64,000 bases of DNA from Streptococcus mutans (GTDB lineage: Bacteria > Bacillota > Bacilli > Lactobacillales > Streptococcaceae): assembly GCF_006739205.1 (NCBI RefSeq), contig NZ_AP019720.1:806001-870000 (forward strand), in the 5' to 3' direction. A model generated the notes under the pieces. That model saw nothing but the letters and a program-made list of their open reading frames with translations. It ran no database searches and was not told the DNA's origin. Positions 46,237-57,083 of this stretch are shown here, in pieces (the stretch's first letter is position 1; each line of letters opens with the position of its first letter). A program made the position numbers and the translations under genes.

Positions 46237-47457
46237 ATGATTGAAAAAAAGATTAAAGAAGCAAATGAACTGTCTTACTCTATTTTGCTTTACTTAGCTT
46301 TTATGGGATTGCTAATTGGTGCCCTTGTAGGTCTTGTTGATACTATCTTTGGACGAGTTTTAATCTATTTGAGTGCTGTTAGAGATGCTAATCCTTGGTA
46401 CTGGCTTCCTTTTTTGGGAATCGCTGGTTTAATAATTGTTTATTTATATCAAAAGTGGGGTGCTAAAAGCAGTAAGGGGATGGGTTTAATATTTCAAGTA
46501 GGTTTTGAAGAGGAAGACCATATCCCTAAACGCCTCATTCCCATGATTATTGTCACAACATGGTTGACTCATCTTTGTGGCGGCAGCGCTGGCCGTGAAG
46601 GTGTCGCTGTCCAACTAGGTGCGACAGTTTCTCACTGGTTTAGCCGATTATTCCATTTTCCCAATAAATCGCGTATTTTTCTGCTTACAGGAATGGCGGC
46701 AGGTTTTGCAGGTTTGTATCAGACGCCCATGGCAGCTATATTATTTGCTTTAGAAGTATTAGTTCTTGGTAATCTAGGACTTTCTGCTTTGGTTCCAATG
46801 ACCATTGCTTCTTTTACGGCTAGTTTGACCTCTCATAGTCTTGGTTTAGAAAAATTTGCACATACCCTGTCAAGGACAATTTCTTTGACACCGACTGTTT
46901 TTATTCAGTTGCTTATTTTAGGACTTATCTTTGGTTTAGCAGGCAATTTATTTGCTTTTTTATTAGCTTGGTGCAAGCAAGTGCAAGCACGCTTGCTTCC
47001 TAATCTTTATAGACGTATTTTTATTGTCGGCTTGCTGCTTAGTTTACTTTTTTTAGTCCTTTATCAAGGACGTTATTCTGGTTTGGGGACTAATCTGATT
47101 TCTGCTAGCTTTTCTGATGGGAAAATTTATGTCTATGATTGGCTGCTAAAGCTTTTTCTAACAGTTATAACTCTGGCAGCAGGTTTTCAAGGTGGAGAAG
47201 TGACGCCTTTATTTGCTATCGGTTCTTCTTTGGGCGTTGTTTTAGCAGGCATTTTTCATCTGCCTTTAGAATTTGTGGCAGCTCTGGGCTATATTTCTGT
47301 CTTTGGCAGTGCAACTAATACCTTCTTAGCTCCAATTTTAATTGGTGGTGAAGTCTTTGGTTATCAGAATTTACCAGCTTATTTTATCGCGGTGACCTTT
47401 GCTTATGTTGTTAATCGTAAGCAGTCTATTTACTCGCTTCAAAAAATTAGAGATTAG
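46237..47457 (+). CDS. perB: CLC-F-type fluoride/proton antiporter, second of a tandem pair
   Basis: A 406-residue paralogue of the preceding protein, same length. Motifs are CGGSAGREGVAVQLGATV and FQGGEVTPLFAIGSSLGV, with WGAKSSKGMGLIFQV at the filter. The two copies are clearly diverged, so the duplication is old. CLC-F proteins act as dimers; whether these two form a heterodimer or two homodimers is unknown. RBS AAAGAAAGC before ATG 46237 is weaker than for the first copy. A gap of 85 bases separates them. Confidence 0.88.
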   Translation: MIEKKIKEANELSYSILLYLAFMGLLIGALVGLVDTIFGRVLIYLSAVRDANPWYWLPFLGIAGLIIVYLYQKWGAKSSKGMGLIFQVGFEEEDHIPKRLIPMIIVTTWLTHLCGGSAGREGVAVQLGATVSHWFSRLFHFPNKSRIFLLTGMAAGFAGLYQTPMAAILFALEVLVLGNLGLSALVPMTIASFTASLTSHSLGLEKFAHTLSRTISLTPTVFIQLLILGLIFGLAGNLFAFLLAWCKQVQARLLPNLYRRIFIVGLLLSLLFLVLYQGRYSGLGTNLISASFSDGKIYVYDWLLKLFLTVITLAAGFQGGEVTPLFAIGSSLGVVLAGIFHLPLEFVAALGYISVFGSATNTFLAPILIGGEVFGYQNLPAYFIAVTFAYVVNRKQSIYSLQKIRD

Positions 47458-47533
47458 AGAAAAGTAGCTTACTCTTTTTGAGAAAACGCAGCATTCTTAA
47501 AAATTGAGTCACATACCTGTTAAAATATTTTCC

Positions 47534-47562
47534 TTTACAATCAAGATGAAATTTGTTACAAT
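47534..47562 (+). promoter_or_regulatory. rplS promoter
   Basis: TTTACA, 17 bases, TACAAT. Confidence 0.7.
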
Positions 47563-47567
47563 ACTCT

Positions 47568-47640
47568 TTGTGTGTAATGGACGCACGAAAACGGCTAATC
47601 CGCTGAGACAGAGCACTTATGATTAGTAAGAGAAGGAGAA
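47568..47640 (+). ncRNA. Structured L19 leader (probable ribosomal protein autoregulatory element)
   Basis: The 5' leader of rplS between promoter and ribosome site has CTAATC with GATTAG (47595-47600 and 47622-47627) around a short loop region, preceded by GGACGCACGAAAACGG. Firmicutes carry a known L19 leader motif at this place. I assign it by position and stem only. Confidence 0.5.
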
Positions 47641-47646
47641 TAAAAA

Positions 47647-47994
47647 ATGAATCCATTAATCCAAAGTTTGACCGAAAGTCAACTCCGTACAGACATTCCT
47701 AACTTCCGCTCTGGTGACACTGTTCGTGTTCACGCAAAGGTTGTTGAAGGAAACCGTGAACGTGTCCAAATTTTTGAAGGTGTTGTCATTTCCCGTAAAG
47801 GTCAAGGTATCTCAGAAATGTATACTGTTCGTAAGATTTCAAGCGGTGTTGGTGTTGAACGTACTTTTCCAACTCACACACCACGTGTTGAAAAAATCGA
47901 AGTGACTCGTCATGGTAAAGTTCGTCGCGCTAAATTGTATTACCTTCGTGCATTGCAAGGTAAAGCTGCACGTATCAAGGAAGTCCGTCAATAG
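47647..47994 (+). CDS. rplS: Ribosomal protein L19
   Basis: A 115-residue bL19: [47 protein letters not shown], and [30 protein letters not shown]. It sits at the 30S-50S interface of the ribosome. RBS AGAAGGAGAA before ATG 47647 is strong. Monocistronic, with its own promoter and structured leader and a perfect terminator. Confidence 0.97.
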   Translation: MNPLIQSLTESQLRTDIPNFRSGDTVRVHAKVVEGNRERVQIFEGVVISRKGQGISEMYTVRKISSGVGVERTFPTHTPRVEKIEVTRHGKVRRAKLYYLRALQGKAARIKEVRQ

Positions 47995-48015
47995 GAACGG
48001 TCTATTAGATTGTCT

Positions 48016-48047
48016 AGATTGAAGAAATGGTTTCTTCAATCTTTTTT
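48016..48047 (+). terminator. rplS terminator
   Basis: AGATTGAAGAAA, loop TGG, TTTCTTCAATCT, T-run. Confidence 0.92.
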
Positions 48048-48063
48048 ATTGACAAAATAAAGA

Positions 48064-48172
48064 CTCTTAGAATACTGTTATATCGGCAATTCTAAGAGTT
48101 CATAATTATTATCTTCTATCCCAAAGTTTTTCTATATTTTGAAAGACTGGAACCAAAGTGTTCCACTCTTTT
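48064..48172 (+). repeat. Two further hairpins between rplS and the MerR gene
   Basis: CTCTTAGAAT/ATTCTAAGAG (48064-48098) and CTGGAAC/GTTCCACTC with TTTTTT (48147-48174). The second resembles the GAGTGGAAC repeats seen at 18309 and 52667. Confidence 0.6.
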
Positions 48173-48523
48173 TTATTTGTCTTCAGAATTCAATGGCCTG
48201 TCTTCCAAATGATTGGATAAATTTTTGAACATATCATTCAAAGTAGACAGACGTTTTTCCACTTTTTTAACAGAGGCTTCTAAGGTGAAACCTTCTTCTA
48301 GCATTTCTTGAATTAAAAGTATTTTTTTGATATTCATATAATCATATCTTCTGGTTGTTCCCCCTTTATTGTTTTGAGAGTGGATGATTCCTTTTTCTTC
48401 CCAATAACGGATTTTTCGAATAGGGATACCAGTGATTTTAGAAACCTCACCGATACCGACAACTAATTTTTTTAGGAGTTTGACATCTAATAATGCCGAA
48501 TAATCTTCGTTTCTTTTTTCCAT
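48173..48523 (-). CDS. MerR-family transcriptional regulator
   Basis: A 116-residue protein with the MerR winged helix: VGIGEVSKITGIPIRKIRYWEEKGII (helix-turn-helix), then NNKGGTTRRYDYMNIKKILLIQEMLEEGFTLEASVKKVEK. The short C-terminal part has no Cys cluster, so it is not a metal sensor of the usual type; the GlnR/TnrA-like size suggests a small dimerisation tail. It is divergent from an MFS gene 150 bases away and likely controls it. Start ATG 48523. Confidence 0.85.
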   Translation of the reverse strand: MEKRNEDYSALLDVKLLKKLVVGIGEVSKITGIPIRKIRYWEEKGIIHSQNNKGGTTRRYDYMNIKKILLIQEMLEEGFTLEASVKKVEKRLSTLNDMFKNLSNHLEDRPLNSEDK

Positions 48524-48592
48524 AAAACAAGTCCTTTTAAGTTTTGTTGATACCTCTATTTTACAATATTGAGAGTAGAACTACAATTTTTC

Positions 48593-48621
48593 TTGACTTA
48601 AATATGTATTTATATTACAAT
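48593..48621 (+). promoter_or_regulatory. MFS gene promoter with dyad in the spacer
   Basis: TTGACT, 17 bases, TACAAT. The spacer contains TAAATA-TG-TATTTA, a perfect dyad at 48599-48612, a place and shape that suit MerR-family operators, although their spacers are usually 19-20 bases. Confidence 0.6.
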
Positions 48622-48673
48622 CAATGTAGTTTTTATACATAAAATGTTTATTTGTTTCAGGGAGGGATTGGAA

Positions 48674-49852
48674 ATGAAAGAAAATCAATTCAAAATAAAT
48701 GAAATAAGTTTAGCCATTCTATTATTTTGGTGTGGTCTTATAGTTGTCGCCAGTAATTACATAACGATTCCTTTAATGTCTGCTTTTACTCAGCAGTTTC
48801 ATGTTAATGCAGAACAGACAGCTTGGTTGGGAACCAGTTTTTCTTTCGCCTATGCTTTAAGCTGTCTCTTAGTTGGTGTTTTATCTGATCGATTTGGCAG
48901 AAAAAGAATTATGGTTGGAGGGTTGATCTTATTATCAGTTATTACTCTTATCATTCCTTTTGGCAATCAGTTGTCTTGGTTAATTATGGGACGGATCATG
49001 CAGGGCATAGCCGCATCTAGCTTTGCCCCTGTAGCTGTTGTTTATATTTCCGAAAAATTTTCAAAAGAGATTAAAGGGACAGTTGTAGGCCTTGTCAGTG
49101 CCAGTTTTTTGATTTCGGCAATTGTCGGGCAAATTATGAGTGCTTACATTAGTCGGTTGTTGAACTGGCAGGCTGTCTTTTGTACATTTGGAATAATTTA
49201 TTTGCTAACAGCCCTAATCTTATATAGCTATGCTTCACCTGTTTCTAACCAAAGTAAAGGAATTCTATTTTCTCAACTGTTTAGGCATTATTGGGAGGTA
49301 TTAAGGAAAAAGAATTTAATCAAGCTTTATCTGATTGCTCTGACTTTATTATTTGCATTTGTAGCTTTTTACACCGTTTTAGAGGGTTATTCAGTTCATA
49401 CATTTCATTTAAGTAAAGATAATATTTTTAAGATAAGAGCTTTAGGTATGATTGGCATGTTGTTTGCTCCTTTTGCGGATAAATTAGCTAGAAAATTTGA
49501 TATAAAATGTCTACTCATCCTTTCTTTGCTGTTTTCGCTTGTATCCCTTTTTATTATTGCTTTTTGTCCATATCTCAATGTATTGATTATAATGAGTCTT
49601 TTATTTGTAGCAGGAATTTCAATCATTGTTCCCACTTTAATTATTTTAGGGGGAAGGTTTGGACAGAATCAAGCTGGAATCGCTGTCTCTTTTTACACCT
49701 TTATTTTGTTTTTAGGTGCTAGTTTTGGACCGATTGCGGGTGTTCAGTTATTGACTGTACTGGGAGCAAAAGCAACCTTTTTGACTTTAGCTTTATTATT
49801 GTTGTTCAGTATGCTTGTTGTATTTACTTTGGATATTAAAGGAGAACAGTAG
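48674..49852 (+). CDS. MFS multidrug efflux-type transporter
   Basis: About 392 residues, twelve membrane segments. The loop 2-3 motif is GVLSDRFGRKRIMVGG and the motif-C-like region is FLISAIVGQIMSAYIS. It belongs to the drug:H+ antiporter type of MFS. ATG 48674 follows GGGAGG with 8-base spacing; the frame extends to 48644 but without a site. The NAD-binding protein gene starts one base after its stop, so both probably answer to the divergent MerR regulator. Substrate unknown. Confidence 0.88.
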   Translation: MKENQFKINEISLAILLFWCGLIVVASNYITIPLMSAFTQQFHVNAEQTAWLGTSFSFAYALSCLLVGVLSDRFGRKRIMVGGLILLSVITLIIPFGNQLSWLIMGRIMQGIAASSFAPVAVVYISEKFSKEIKGTVVGLVSASFLISAIVGQIMSAYISRLLNWQAVFCTFGIIYLLTALILYSYASPVSNQSKGILFSQLFRHYWEVLRKKNLIKLYLIALTLLFAFVAFYTVLEGYSVHTFHLSKDNIFKIRALGMIGMLFAPFADKLARKFDIKCLLILSLLFSLVSLFIIAFCPYLNVLIIMSLLFVAGISIIVPTLIILGGRFGQNQAGIAVSFYTFILFLGASFGPIAGVQLLTVLGAKATFLTLALLLLFSMLVVFTLDIKGEQ

Positions 49853-49853
49853 T

Positions 49854-50513
49854 ATGAAGAGAGTACTGGTATTAGGAGCAACTGGCAGGACAGGAAGCTT
49901 TGTCATAAAAGAATTGTCCAAATACAAATCTATTCAGTTAATTGCTGGCTTAAGAAGTCAAAAAGATAAAGAAAGACTGCCCAAGATAAATGCAGCCATA
50001 GAGACAGTAGTGATTGATATTGCTGACGTCTGCAGTTTACGTAAGGCTCTTACTGACAGTGACATAGTTGTTCAAGCCATTCGTTTACGGGGAGATATAT
50101 CAGAGAATGCTTTAATTCAACTGGATCAACGGATCCATCAGGCCTTTAATCCATCAAGGAAAACTCATCTTGTTACGGTTGGAGGCGCAGGGGCTCTAAA
50201 ATTAGAAGCAAATCAGCGTTTTTGGGAGAATGAATATTTTCCAAGACAAACTCTGCCTAGAGGAATTGCTCATGCTAGGCTTAGAGACTATTTGGAAAAG
50301 TCATTTTTTAACCACACTTGGACCTATTTGATTCCTCCGCCAGTTTATGTTGCTGAAGGGGCAAGAACTGGCAGTTATAACCGCTACAGTTCGGCTCAAA
50401 AAGAAGACTTTTTTCTCAGTAAATCCATTTCTTATGCAGACTTTGCTTTGGCGATAGGAAATGCTGTAATGGAAGAGTGGCAGGGTGTTTACTTGATTGC
50501 AGAAAAGGAATGA
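49854..50513 (+). CDS. NAD(P)-binding oxidoreductase, NmrA/SDR-like
   Basis: A 219-residue Rossmann protein of the atypical SDR/NmrA-like type. The dinucleotide motif is VLVLGATGRTGSFVIKEL (residues 4-21), with HLVTVGGAGAL in mid-protein. No clear YxxxK is visible, so catalysis by the standard SDR route is doubtful. GGAG is 9 bases before ATG 49854. It is coupled to the MFS gene upstream. Likely function in stress or detoxification is inference from the context only. Confidence 0.82.
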   Translation: MKRVLVLGATGRTGSFVIKELSKYKSIQLIAGLRSQKDKERLPKINAAIETVVIDIADVCSLRKALTDSDIVVQAIRLRGDISENALIQLDQRIHQAFNPSRKTHLVTVGGAGALKLEANQRFWENEYFPRQTLPRGIAHARLRDYLEKSFFNHTWTYLIPPPVYVAEGARTGSYNRYSSAQKEDFFLSKSISYADFALAIGNAVMEEWQGVYLIAEKE

Positions 50514-50592
50514 TATTTCATTTAATTGTTTCAATCAGCTTGGTAAGGCTTGCATTCATTTTTAGTCTAGGGTACAATAGAAAGAGTTGCTT

Positions 50593-50664
50593 GTCCCCTT
50601 AGTTAAATGGATATAACATCTCCCTCCTAAGGAGCAGTTGCTGGTTCGATTCCGGCAGGGGATA
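50593..50664 (+). tRNA. tRNA-Arg (anticodon CCU)
   Basis: A cloverleaf can be drawn: acceptor GTCCCCT with AGGGGAT, D-loop AGTTAAATGGATA, anticodon loop CTCCTAA with CCT at the centre and U33, and the T-arm GGTTCGATTCC. 72 bases, discriminator A, CCA not encoded. A terminator follows at once. Such tRNA genes can be integration sites, but I see no repeated 3' end in the window. Confidence 0.95.
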
Positions 50665-50673
50665 TAAGATAGT

Positions 50674-50720
50674 AAAAGCACTGTTAAGCAGAAAAACTTT
50701 TCTGCTTAACAGTGCTTTTT
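50674..50720 (+). terminator. Terminator after tRNA-Arg
   Basis: A 20-plus-base near-perfect stem (AAAAGCACTGTTAAGCAG with CTGCTTAACAGTGCTTTTT). Confidence 0.92.
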
Positions 50721-50772
50721 GTTATTTTCTGGGTGCAAAACCGACTACTGTCATGTGTTTTCCCAGCGAAAG

Positions 50773-51339
50773 TCATTCTTGCAGGTATTGTAGAAAAAGA
50801 TCATGCAACCAATCCGCAAAATGAGTGACATTTTCTGAAGGACCGTGCTCAATAATCCATTTCATAAGAGTGACCACATTTGCCGTAAAAATTTCTGCTA
50901 AGAGTTGTGGTGGTAAAGGGTCATTGTCTTTGGTGGTGGCTGCCAGATGGTTAATATAGGTTTGACAAAGTTTACTGAAGGCCTCTTCGAAATTACCCGT
51001 TCCTGTTAATGGTGTTTTGAGAAGGGCTTTTAGTAAGCGGGCATTTTCTTGATAAAATTGATAAATATCTGCTAGATAATCTTTTAAGTTTTCTGGGCTA
51101 ACCTGTGACTGGTATTTTTGAGAAAATATGGTTTCTAATTGGGTAATTGTCTTGGCTACTAATTGCTCCACAACATCATATTTGTCTAAGTAGTGACTGT
51201 AGAATGTTGAACGGCTGACAAGCGCTTTCTGACAAATTTGCTGGATAGTTAATTTACTAAAATCTTCTTCTAAAATGAGTTGGATGACCGCTGTTTCAAC
51301 GTCGCGTTTACTCTTAAAAACGCGGATATCTTGTGCCAT
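50773..51339 (-). CDS. TetR-family transcriptional regulator
   Basis: A 188-residue TetR regulator. The N-terminal helix-turn-helix is LTIQQICQKALVSRSTFYSHYLDKYDVVEQLV (about residues 32-63). The C-terminal ligand domain is all-helical. The ATG at 51339 follows GGAG; the longer frame from 51372 overlaps the ribosome site. It faces the hydrolase gene, with an inverted repeat between them, so it most likely represses that gene and itself. Confidence 0.88.
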   Translation of the reverse strand: MAQDIRVFKSKRDVETAVIQLILEEDFSKLTIQQICQKALVSRSTFYSHYLDKYDVVEQLVAKTITQLETIFSQKYQSQVSPENLKDYLADIYQFYQENARLLKALLKTPLTGTGNFEEAFSKLCQTYINHLAATTKDNDPLPPQLLAEIFTANVVTLMKWIIEHGPSENVTHFADWLHDLFLQYLQE

Positions 51340-51367
51340 ATAATTGGCTCCTTTTTGTTTTTTACCA

Positions 51368-51388
51368 AACATTTCTGGACAAAATGTT
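51368..51388. promoter_or_regulatory. Probable TetR operator
   Basis: AACATTT, 7 bases, AAATGTT, a perfect inverted repeat in the divergent intergenic region. Confidence 0.65.
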
Positions 51389-51419
51389 CAATTTCATATA
51401 GATTATAAGAATTTATGGC

Positions 51420-51448
51420 TTGTTTGTCAAGAAGCTTCCTTCTATACT
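51420..51448 (+). promoter_or_regulatory. Promoter of the hydrolase gene
   Basis: TTGTTT, 17 bases, TATACT, 32 bases downstream of the operator. Confidence 0.65.
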
Positions 51449-51477
51449 GTGATTATCACATGATAAGGAGAAATGTT

Positions 51478-52596
51478 ATGTTTTATCGCTATACAGGAAA
51501 TCAACAATTTGATTTACAAATTAATCGTCTTTGCTTCCCTTTTGAAGGTAACGAAAAAGTGGAAGAAGATCTCAAGCTAATTGTTCCTCAATTAAAAGAT
51601 ATCTCCTCTTGGAACAAGGTTTGGAAAGAGTTTGCTTTGATGCGAGAAGCCAAGGGAGATTATGCATTGGCAGCGTCTTATTTTTTTGGAGCCAGCTTTT
51701 ATCTTCTAGAGGATGATACAGATAGAGAATTAATCCAAGAGCATCGTTTGCAAAATTTTTATCGTGCCTATGGAGATCTTGGCTTTGAACAACATGAAAT
51801 CCCTTATGATAATACAAGTTTGCCAGCAGTCACTTTTATGCAACCTTCTGCTAAGAAAAATTTACTCATCTTTGGAGGTTATGACAGCAATCTGGAAGAA
51901 CTCATTCTATGGTTTTCACCTTTAAGAAATAATGGTTATAATCTCATTATTTTTGATGGTCCGGGTCAAGGAAATATGCTTTTTAAAAAAGAGAAAAGTC
52001 ATTTCATAATGAATTTTGAAAAGCCGGTGGCAGCTGTTTTAGATTATTTTTCTTTGGATAGGGTGGCAGCTTTGGGACTCTCCTGGGGAGGTTTCTTTGT
52101 CATGCGAGCAGCTGCTTTTGAAAAGAGAATTGAGAAGATTATTGCTTTAGACATTTTTTATCAAGGATTGGATGCTCTGACCATTGCTATGAACCCAGTT
52201 TTAGCTTTTATTTTTAAAACTTTAGTCAATTTTAAGTGTAAGACATGGATTGATGTTTTGCTTACGCATGCTATGACAAGAGATTTGGATTTAAATTGGA
52301 AAATAAAGCGAGGTTATCAATTGACTGGGACAAAAACACCTTATGATTTGATTCAAAATATTAAAAAACACAATATGAAGGGCTTGGGACCTCTGATTAA
52401 TCAAGAAGTCCTCCTATTAGCTGGAGAAAAGGATCAATATGTGCCAGTTAAACGTCTTGGGCAAATCAAAAAAGAACTCAGCAATGCAGCAGAAATAAAA
52501 ACGCATCTTTTTACGCAGGAAAGTGGTGGCGAACAACATTGTCAGGCTGGCAGTAATTTAGCTTTGCTGGCTATTAAAGACGTTTTGAAAATTTAA
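51478..52596 (+). CDS. Alpha/beta hydrolase (FrsA/DUF1100-like)
   Basis: About 372 residues. An N-terminal helical part of about 130 residues precedes the hydrolase fold. The fold has LLIFGGYDSNLEELILW (oxyanion side), the nucleophile elbow ALGLSWGGFFVMRAAAF (G-L-S-W-G, Ser intact), AGEKDQYVP for the acid, and His in GGEQHCQAGS. The layout with the long N-terminal part recalls the FrsA/esterase group. AAGGAG before ATG 51478. It is controlled by the divergent TetR gene by arrangement. Substrate unknown. Confidence 0.85.
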   Translation: MFYRYTGNQQFDLQINRLCFPFEGNEKVEEDLKLIVPQLKDISSWNKVWKEFALMREAKGDYALAASYFFGASFYLLEDDTDRELIQEHRLQNFYRAYGDLGFEQHEIPYDNTSLPAVTFMQPSAKKNLLIFGGYDSNLEELILWFSPLRNNGYNLIIFDGPGQGNMLFKKEKSHFIMNFEKPVAAVLDYFSLDRVAALGLSWGGFFVMRAAAFEKRIEKIIALDIFYQGLDALTIAMNPVLAFIFKTLVNFKCKTWIDVLLTHAMTRDLDLNWKIKRGYQLTGTKTPYDLIQNIKKHNMKGLGPLINQEVLLLAGEKDQYVPVKRLGQIKKELSNAAEIKTHLFTQESGGEQHCQAGSNLALLAIKDVLKI

Positions 52597-52666
52597 ATTT
52601 TCCTTAATCAACTTTGCAGGGGATGACCTTATCTAGTGGATGATTTTTACCAGAGTCTTAAAACAA

Positions 52667-52722
52667 GAGAGTGAGAAAATTGATATCTACGACATCCCGA
52701 TTTTGTTCCACTCTTTATTTTT
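52667..52722 (+). terminator. Repeat-type terminator after the hydrolase gene
   Basis: GAGTGAGAAAAT with CGATTTTGTTCCACTC and TTTATTTTT. It belongs to the GAGTGGAACA family of hairpins. Confidence 0.7.
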
Positions 52723-52802
52723 ATGATAATATTTCATTTTTCAGATACTATTAAGTCTTAAAAATGATATAATGTTTTTTATAACATTCTTATGGAGTAA
52801 TT

Positions 52803-54029
52803 ATGACAAGCAAAAAAAAGCCGATTGATAGTCGGGTGGATTATTCTCTTATTTTACCAGTTTTCTTTTTAGTTTTGATAGGACTTTTCTCTGTTTATAC
52901 AGCGACAATTCACGACTATCCTAGTAAAATTATGGTCGTGATGGGACAACAGTTGATTTGGTTGATTATGGGAGCTGCTATTAGTTTTGTTGTCATGCTC
53001 TTTAGTACAGAATTCCTTTGGAAAATCACTCCTTATTTATATGGCTTAGGGTTAATTTTAATGATTTTTCCTTTGATCTTTTACAGTCCTGAATTAGTTG
53101 CTTCGACGGGTGCTAAAAACTGGGTTTCCATTGGTTCAGTGACCTTATTTCAGCCTTCGGAGTTTATGAAAATTTCCTATATCTTAATTTTAGCACGCTT
53201 AACGGTCACTTTTAAACAAAAGTATAAAGAAAAGAATTTGCAAGAAGATGGGAAACTTTTACTCTGGTTTGCATTGTTAACACTGCCTATTATGATTCTT
53301 TTAGCTTTGCAAAAAGATTTGGGAACTGCTATGGTTTTTATGGCTATTTTAGCTGGTCTGGTATTAATCGCAGGTATCTCTTGGCAGATTATTTTGCCAG
53401 TCGTCGGTGCTGTTGCCTTGATAGTTGCTCTTTTTATGGTTGTTTTTTTAATTCCTGGTGGTAAGGAATTTCTCTATCATCATATGGGAGTAGATACCTA
53501 TCAAATTAATCGTCTCTCAGCTTGGCTAAATCCCTTTGATTATGCTGGTAGCATTGCTTACCAACAAACTCAAGGCATGATTTCGATTGGTAGTGGTGGC
53601 TTATTTGGAAAGGGCTTTAACATTGTTGAACTTCCTGTTCCTGTCCGTGAAAGTGATATGATTTTTACAGTCATTGCTGAGAATTTTGGCTTTATTGGCG
53701 GCAGTATTGTGTTGGCCCTCTATTTAATTCTTATTTATCGTATGCTGCGTGTCACTTTTGCGTCAAACAATCTGTTTTATACTTATATTTCAACTGGTTT
53801 TATTATGATGATTCTTTTCCATATTTTTGAGAACATTGGAGCAGCAGTTGGTATCTTGCCTTTAACAGGTATTCCGCTTCCTTTTATTTCCCAAGGAGGA
53901 AGCTCCTTGATTTCCAATTTAATTGGTGTTGGATTGGTCTTGTCTATGTCTTATCAAAATAGTCTCAATCAGGAAAAAGCCACAGAACGCTATTTTGCTC
54001 ATATCAAAAAGGAGAGTCTTACAAGTTAA
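52803..54029 (+). CDS. rodA: Peptidoglycan polymerase, RodA/FtsW family (RodA by context)
   Basis: A 408-residue SEDS protein with about ten membrane segments. It polymerises glycan strands from lipid II with a partner class B PBP. Visible features are GAKNWVSIGSVTLFQPSEFMKI, ISIGSGGLFGKGFN, VRESDMIFTVIAENFGFIGG and GIPLPFISQGGSSLISNLIGVGLVLS. FtsW and RodA cannot be cleanly separated by eye; I call it RodA because pneumococcal rodA has the same neighbours (HAD gene, gyrB, ezrA). An extended -10 (TGATATAAT, 52765-52773) precedes ATG 52803. Confidence 0.9.
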   Translation: MTSKKKPIDSRVDYSLILPVFFLVLIGLFSVYTATIHDYPSKIMVVMGQQLIWLIMGAAISFVVMLFSTEFLWKITPYLYGLGLILMIFPLIFYSPELVASTGAKNWVSIGSVTLFQPSEFMKISYILILARLTVTFKQKYKEKNLQEDGKLLLWFALLTLPIMILLALQKDLGTAMVFMAILAGLVLIAGISWQIILPVVGAVALIVALFMVVFLIPGGKEFLYHHMGVDTYQINRLSAWLNPFDYAGSIAYQQTQGMISIGSGGLFGKGFNIVELPVPVRESDMIFTVIAENFGFIGGSIVLALYLILIYRMLRVTFASNNLFYTYISTGFIMMILFHIFENIGAAVGILPLTGIPLPFISQGGSSLISNLIGVGLVLSMSYQNSLNQEKATERYFAHIKKESLTS

Positions 54030-54149
54030 GGCTCTTTTCGATATACTAATAAGCGTAAAAATAGTTTTTAGAAAGCGACAATAAGGTTGCTATAAGCACT
54101 GACAAAAAGAAAATTGGCTGTTATAACAATATTTAAGAAGGAAATTTTC
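54030..54149. other. Intergenic stretch after rodA, nothing recognised
   Basis: No frame or strong hairpin was seen here. It leads into the dispersed repeat. Confidence 0.4.
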
Positions 54150-54328
54150 GAGACTTTTAGTTTAAAGCTTAGAAAGGAACTGAGAAATAGTACTGCGATG
54201 CTCAATACGAAGAATCAATAATATTTCTCATACTAAGCTAATACAAAATGCAGCCAATAGCCATGGCATTGATATTTCGTTTTGCCATCCCGACTACCCA
54301 AGGAAACTGTTAAAAAAGTTATGAATAC
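54150..54328 (+). repeat. Dispersed intergenic repeat, copy B
   Basis: Aligns with the reverse complement of 9863-10020 (see that entry). It contains ATCAATAATAT, CTCATACTAA and AAGGAAACTGTTAAAAAA in the same order. No gene is seen in it. Confidence 0.7.
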
Positions 54329-54444
54329 AGGTTCTTATTATAACCAAACTCTAAAAAAGCTCGAAATCGGATTAAGATATTAAAGCAACAAAGGGATAAG
54401 GCTTGGTTTTCTTAGGATCGTATCTGTAAAAAAACTTAAAAATA

Positions 54445-54453
54445 TGTTATAAT
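54445..54453 (+). promoter_or_regulatory. Extended -10 promoter at the HAD gene start
   Basis: TGTTATAAT ends seven bases before ATG 54461, so transcription should begin at or next to the A of that ATG. Confidence 0.6.
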
Positions 54454-54460
54454 GAAAGGT

Positions 54461-56988
<2,528 letters not shown>

Positions 56989-57000
56989 TCGGGAATTTTT

Positions 57001-57029
57001 TTGAAAAGCAAGTAGAAGTATGTTATAAT
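57001..57029 (+). promoter_or_regulatory. ezrA promoter
   Basis: TTGAAA, 17 bases, TATAAT (also TGT just before the -10). It follows the gyrB stop by about 12 bases. Confidence 0.8.
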
Positions 57030-57083
57030 CGTAACGTTATGGACTACTTTGAATAATAATAAAGACAATTTAAGGAGATTGAG

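Noticed and set aside
50593-50664. tRNA-Arg as an integration site of a mobile element
   Set aside because: No repeat of the tRNA 3' end, integrase or foreign block is seen nearby.
51368-51388. A second, overlapping regulator site near the TetR operator
   Set aside because: Only one clear inverted repeat was found; the rest is AT-rich background.
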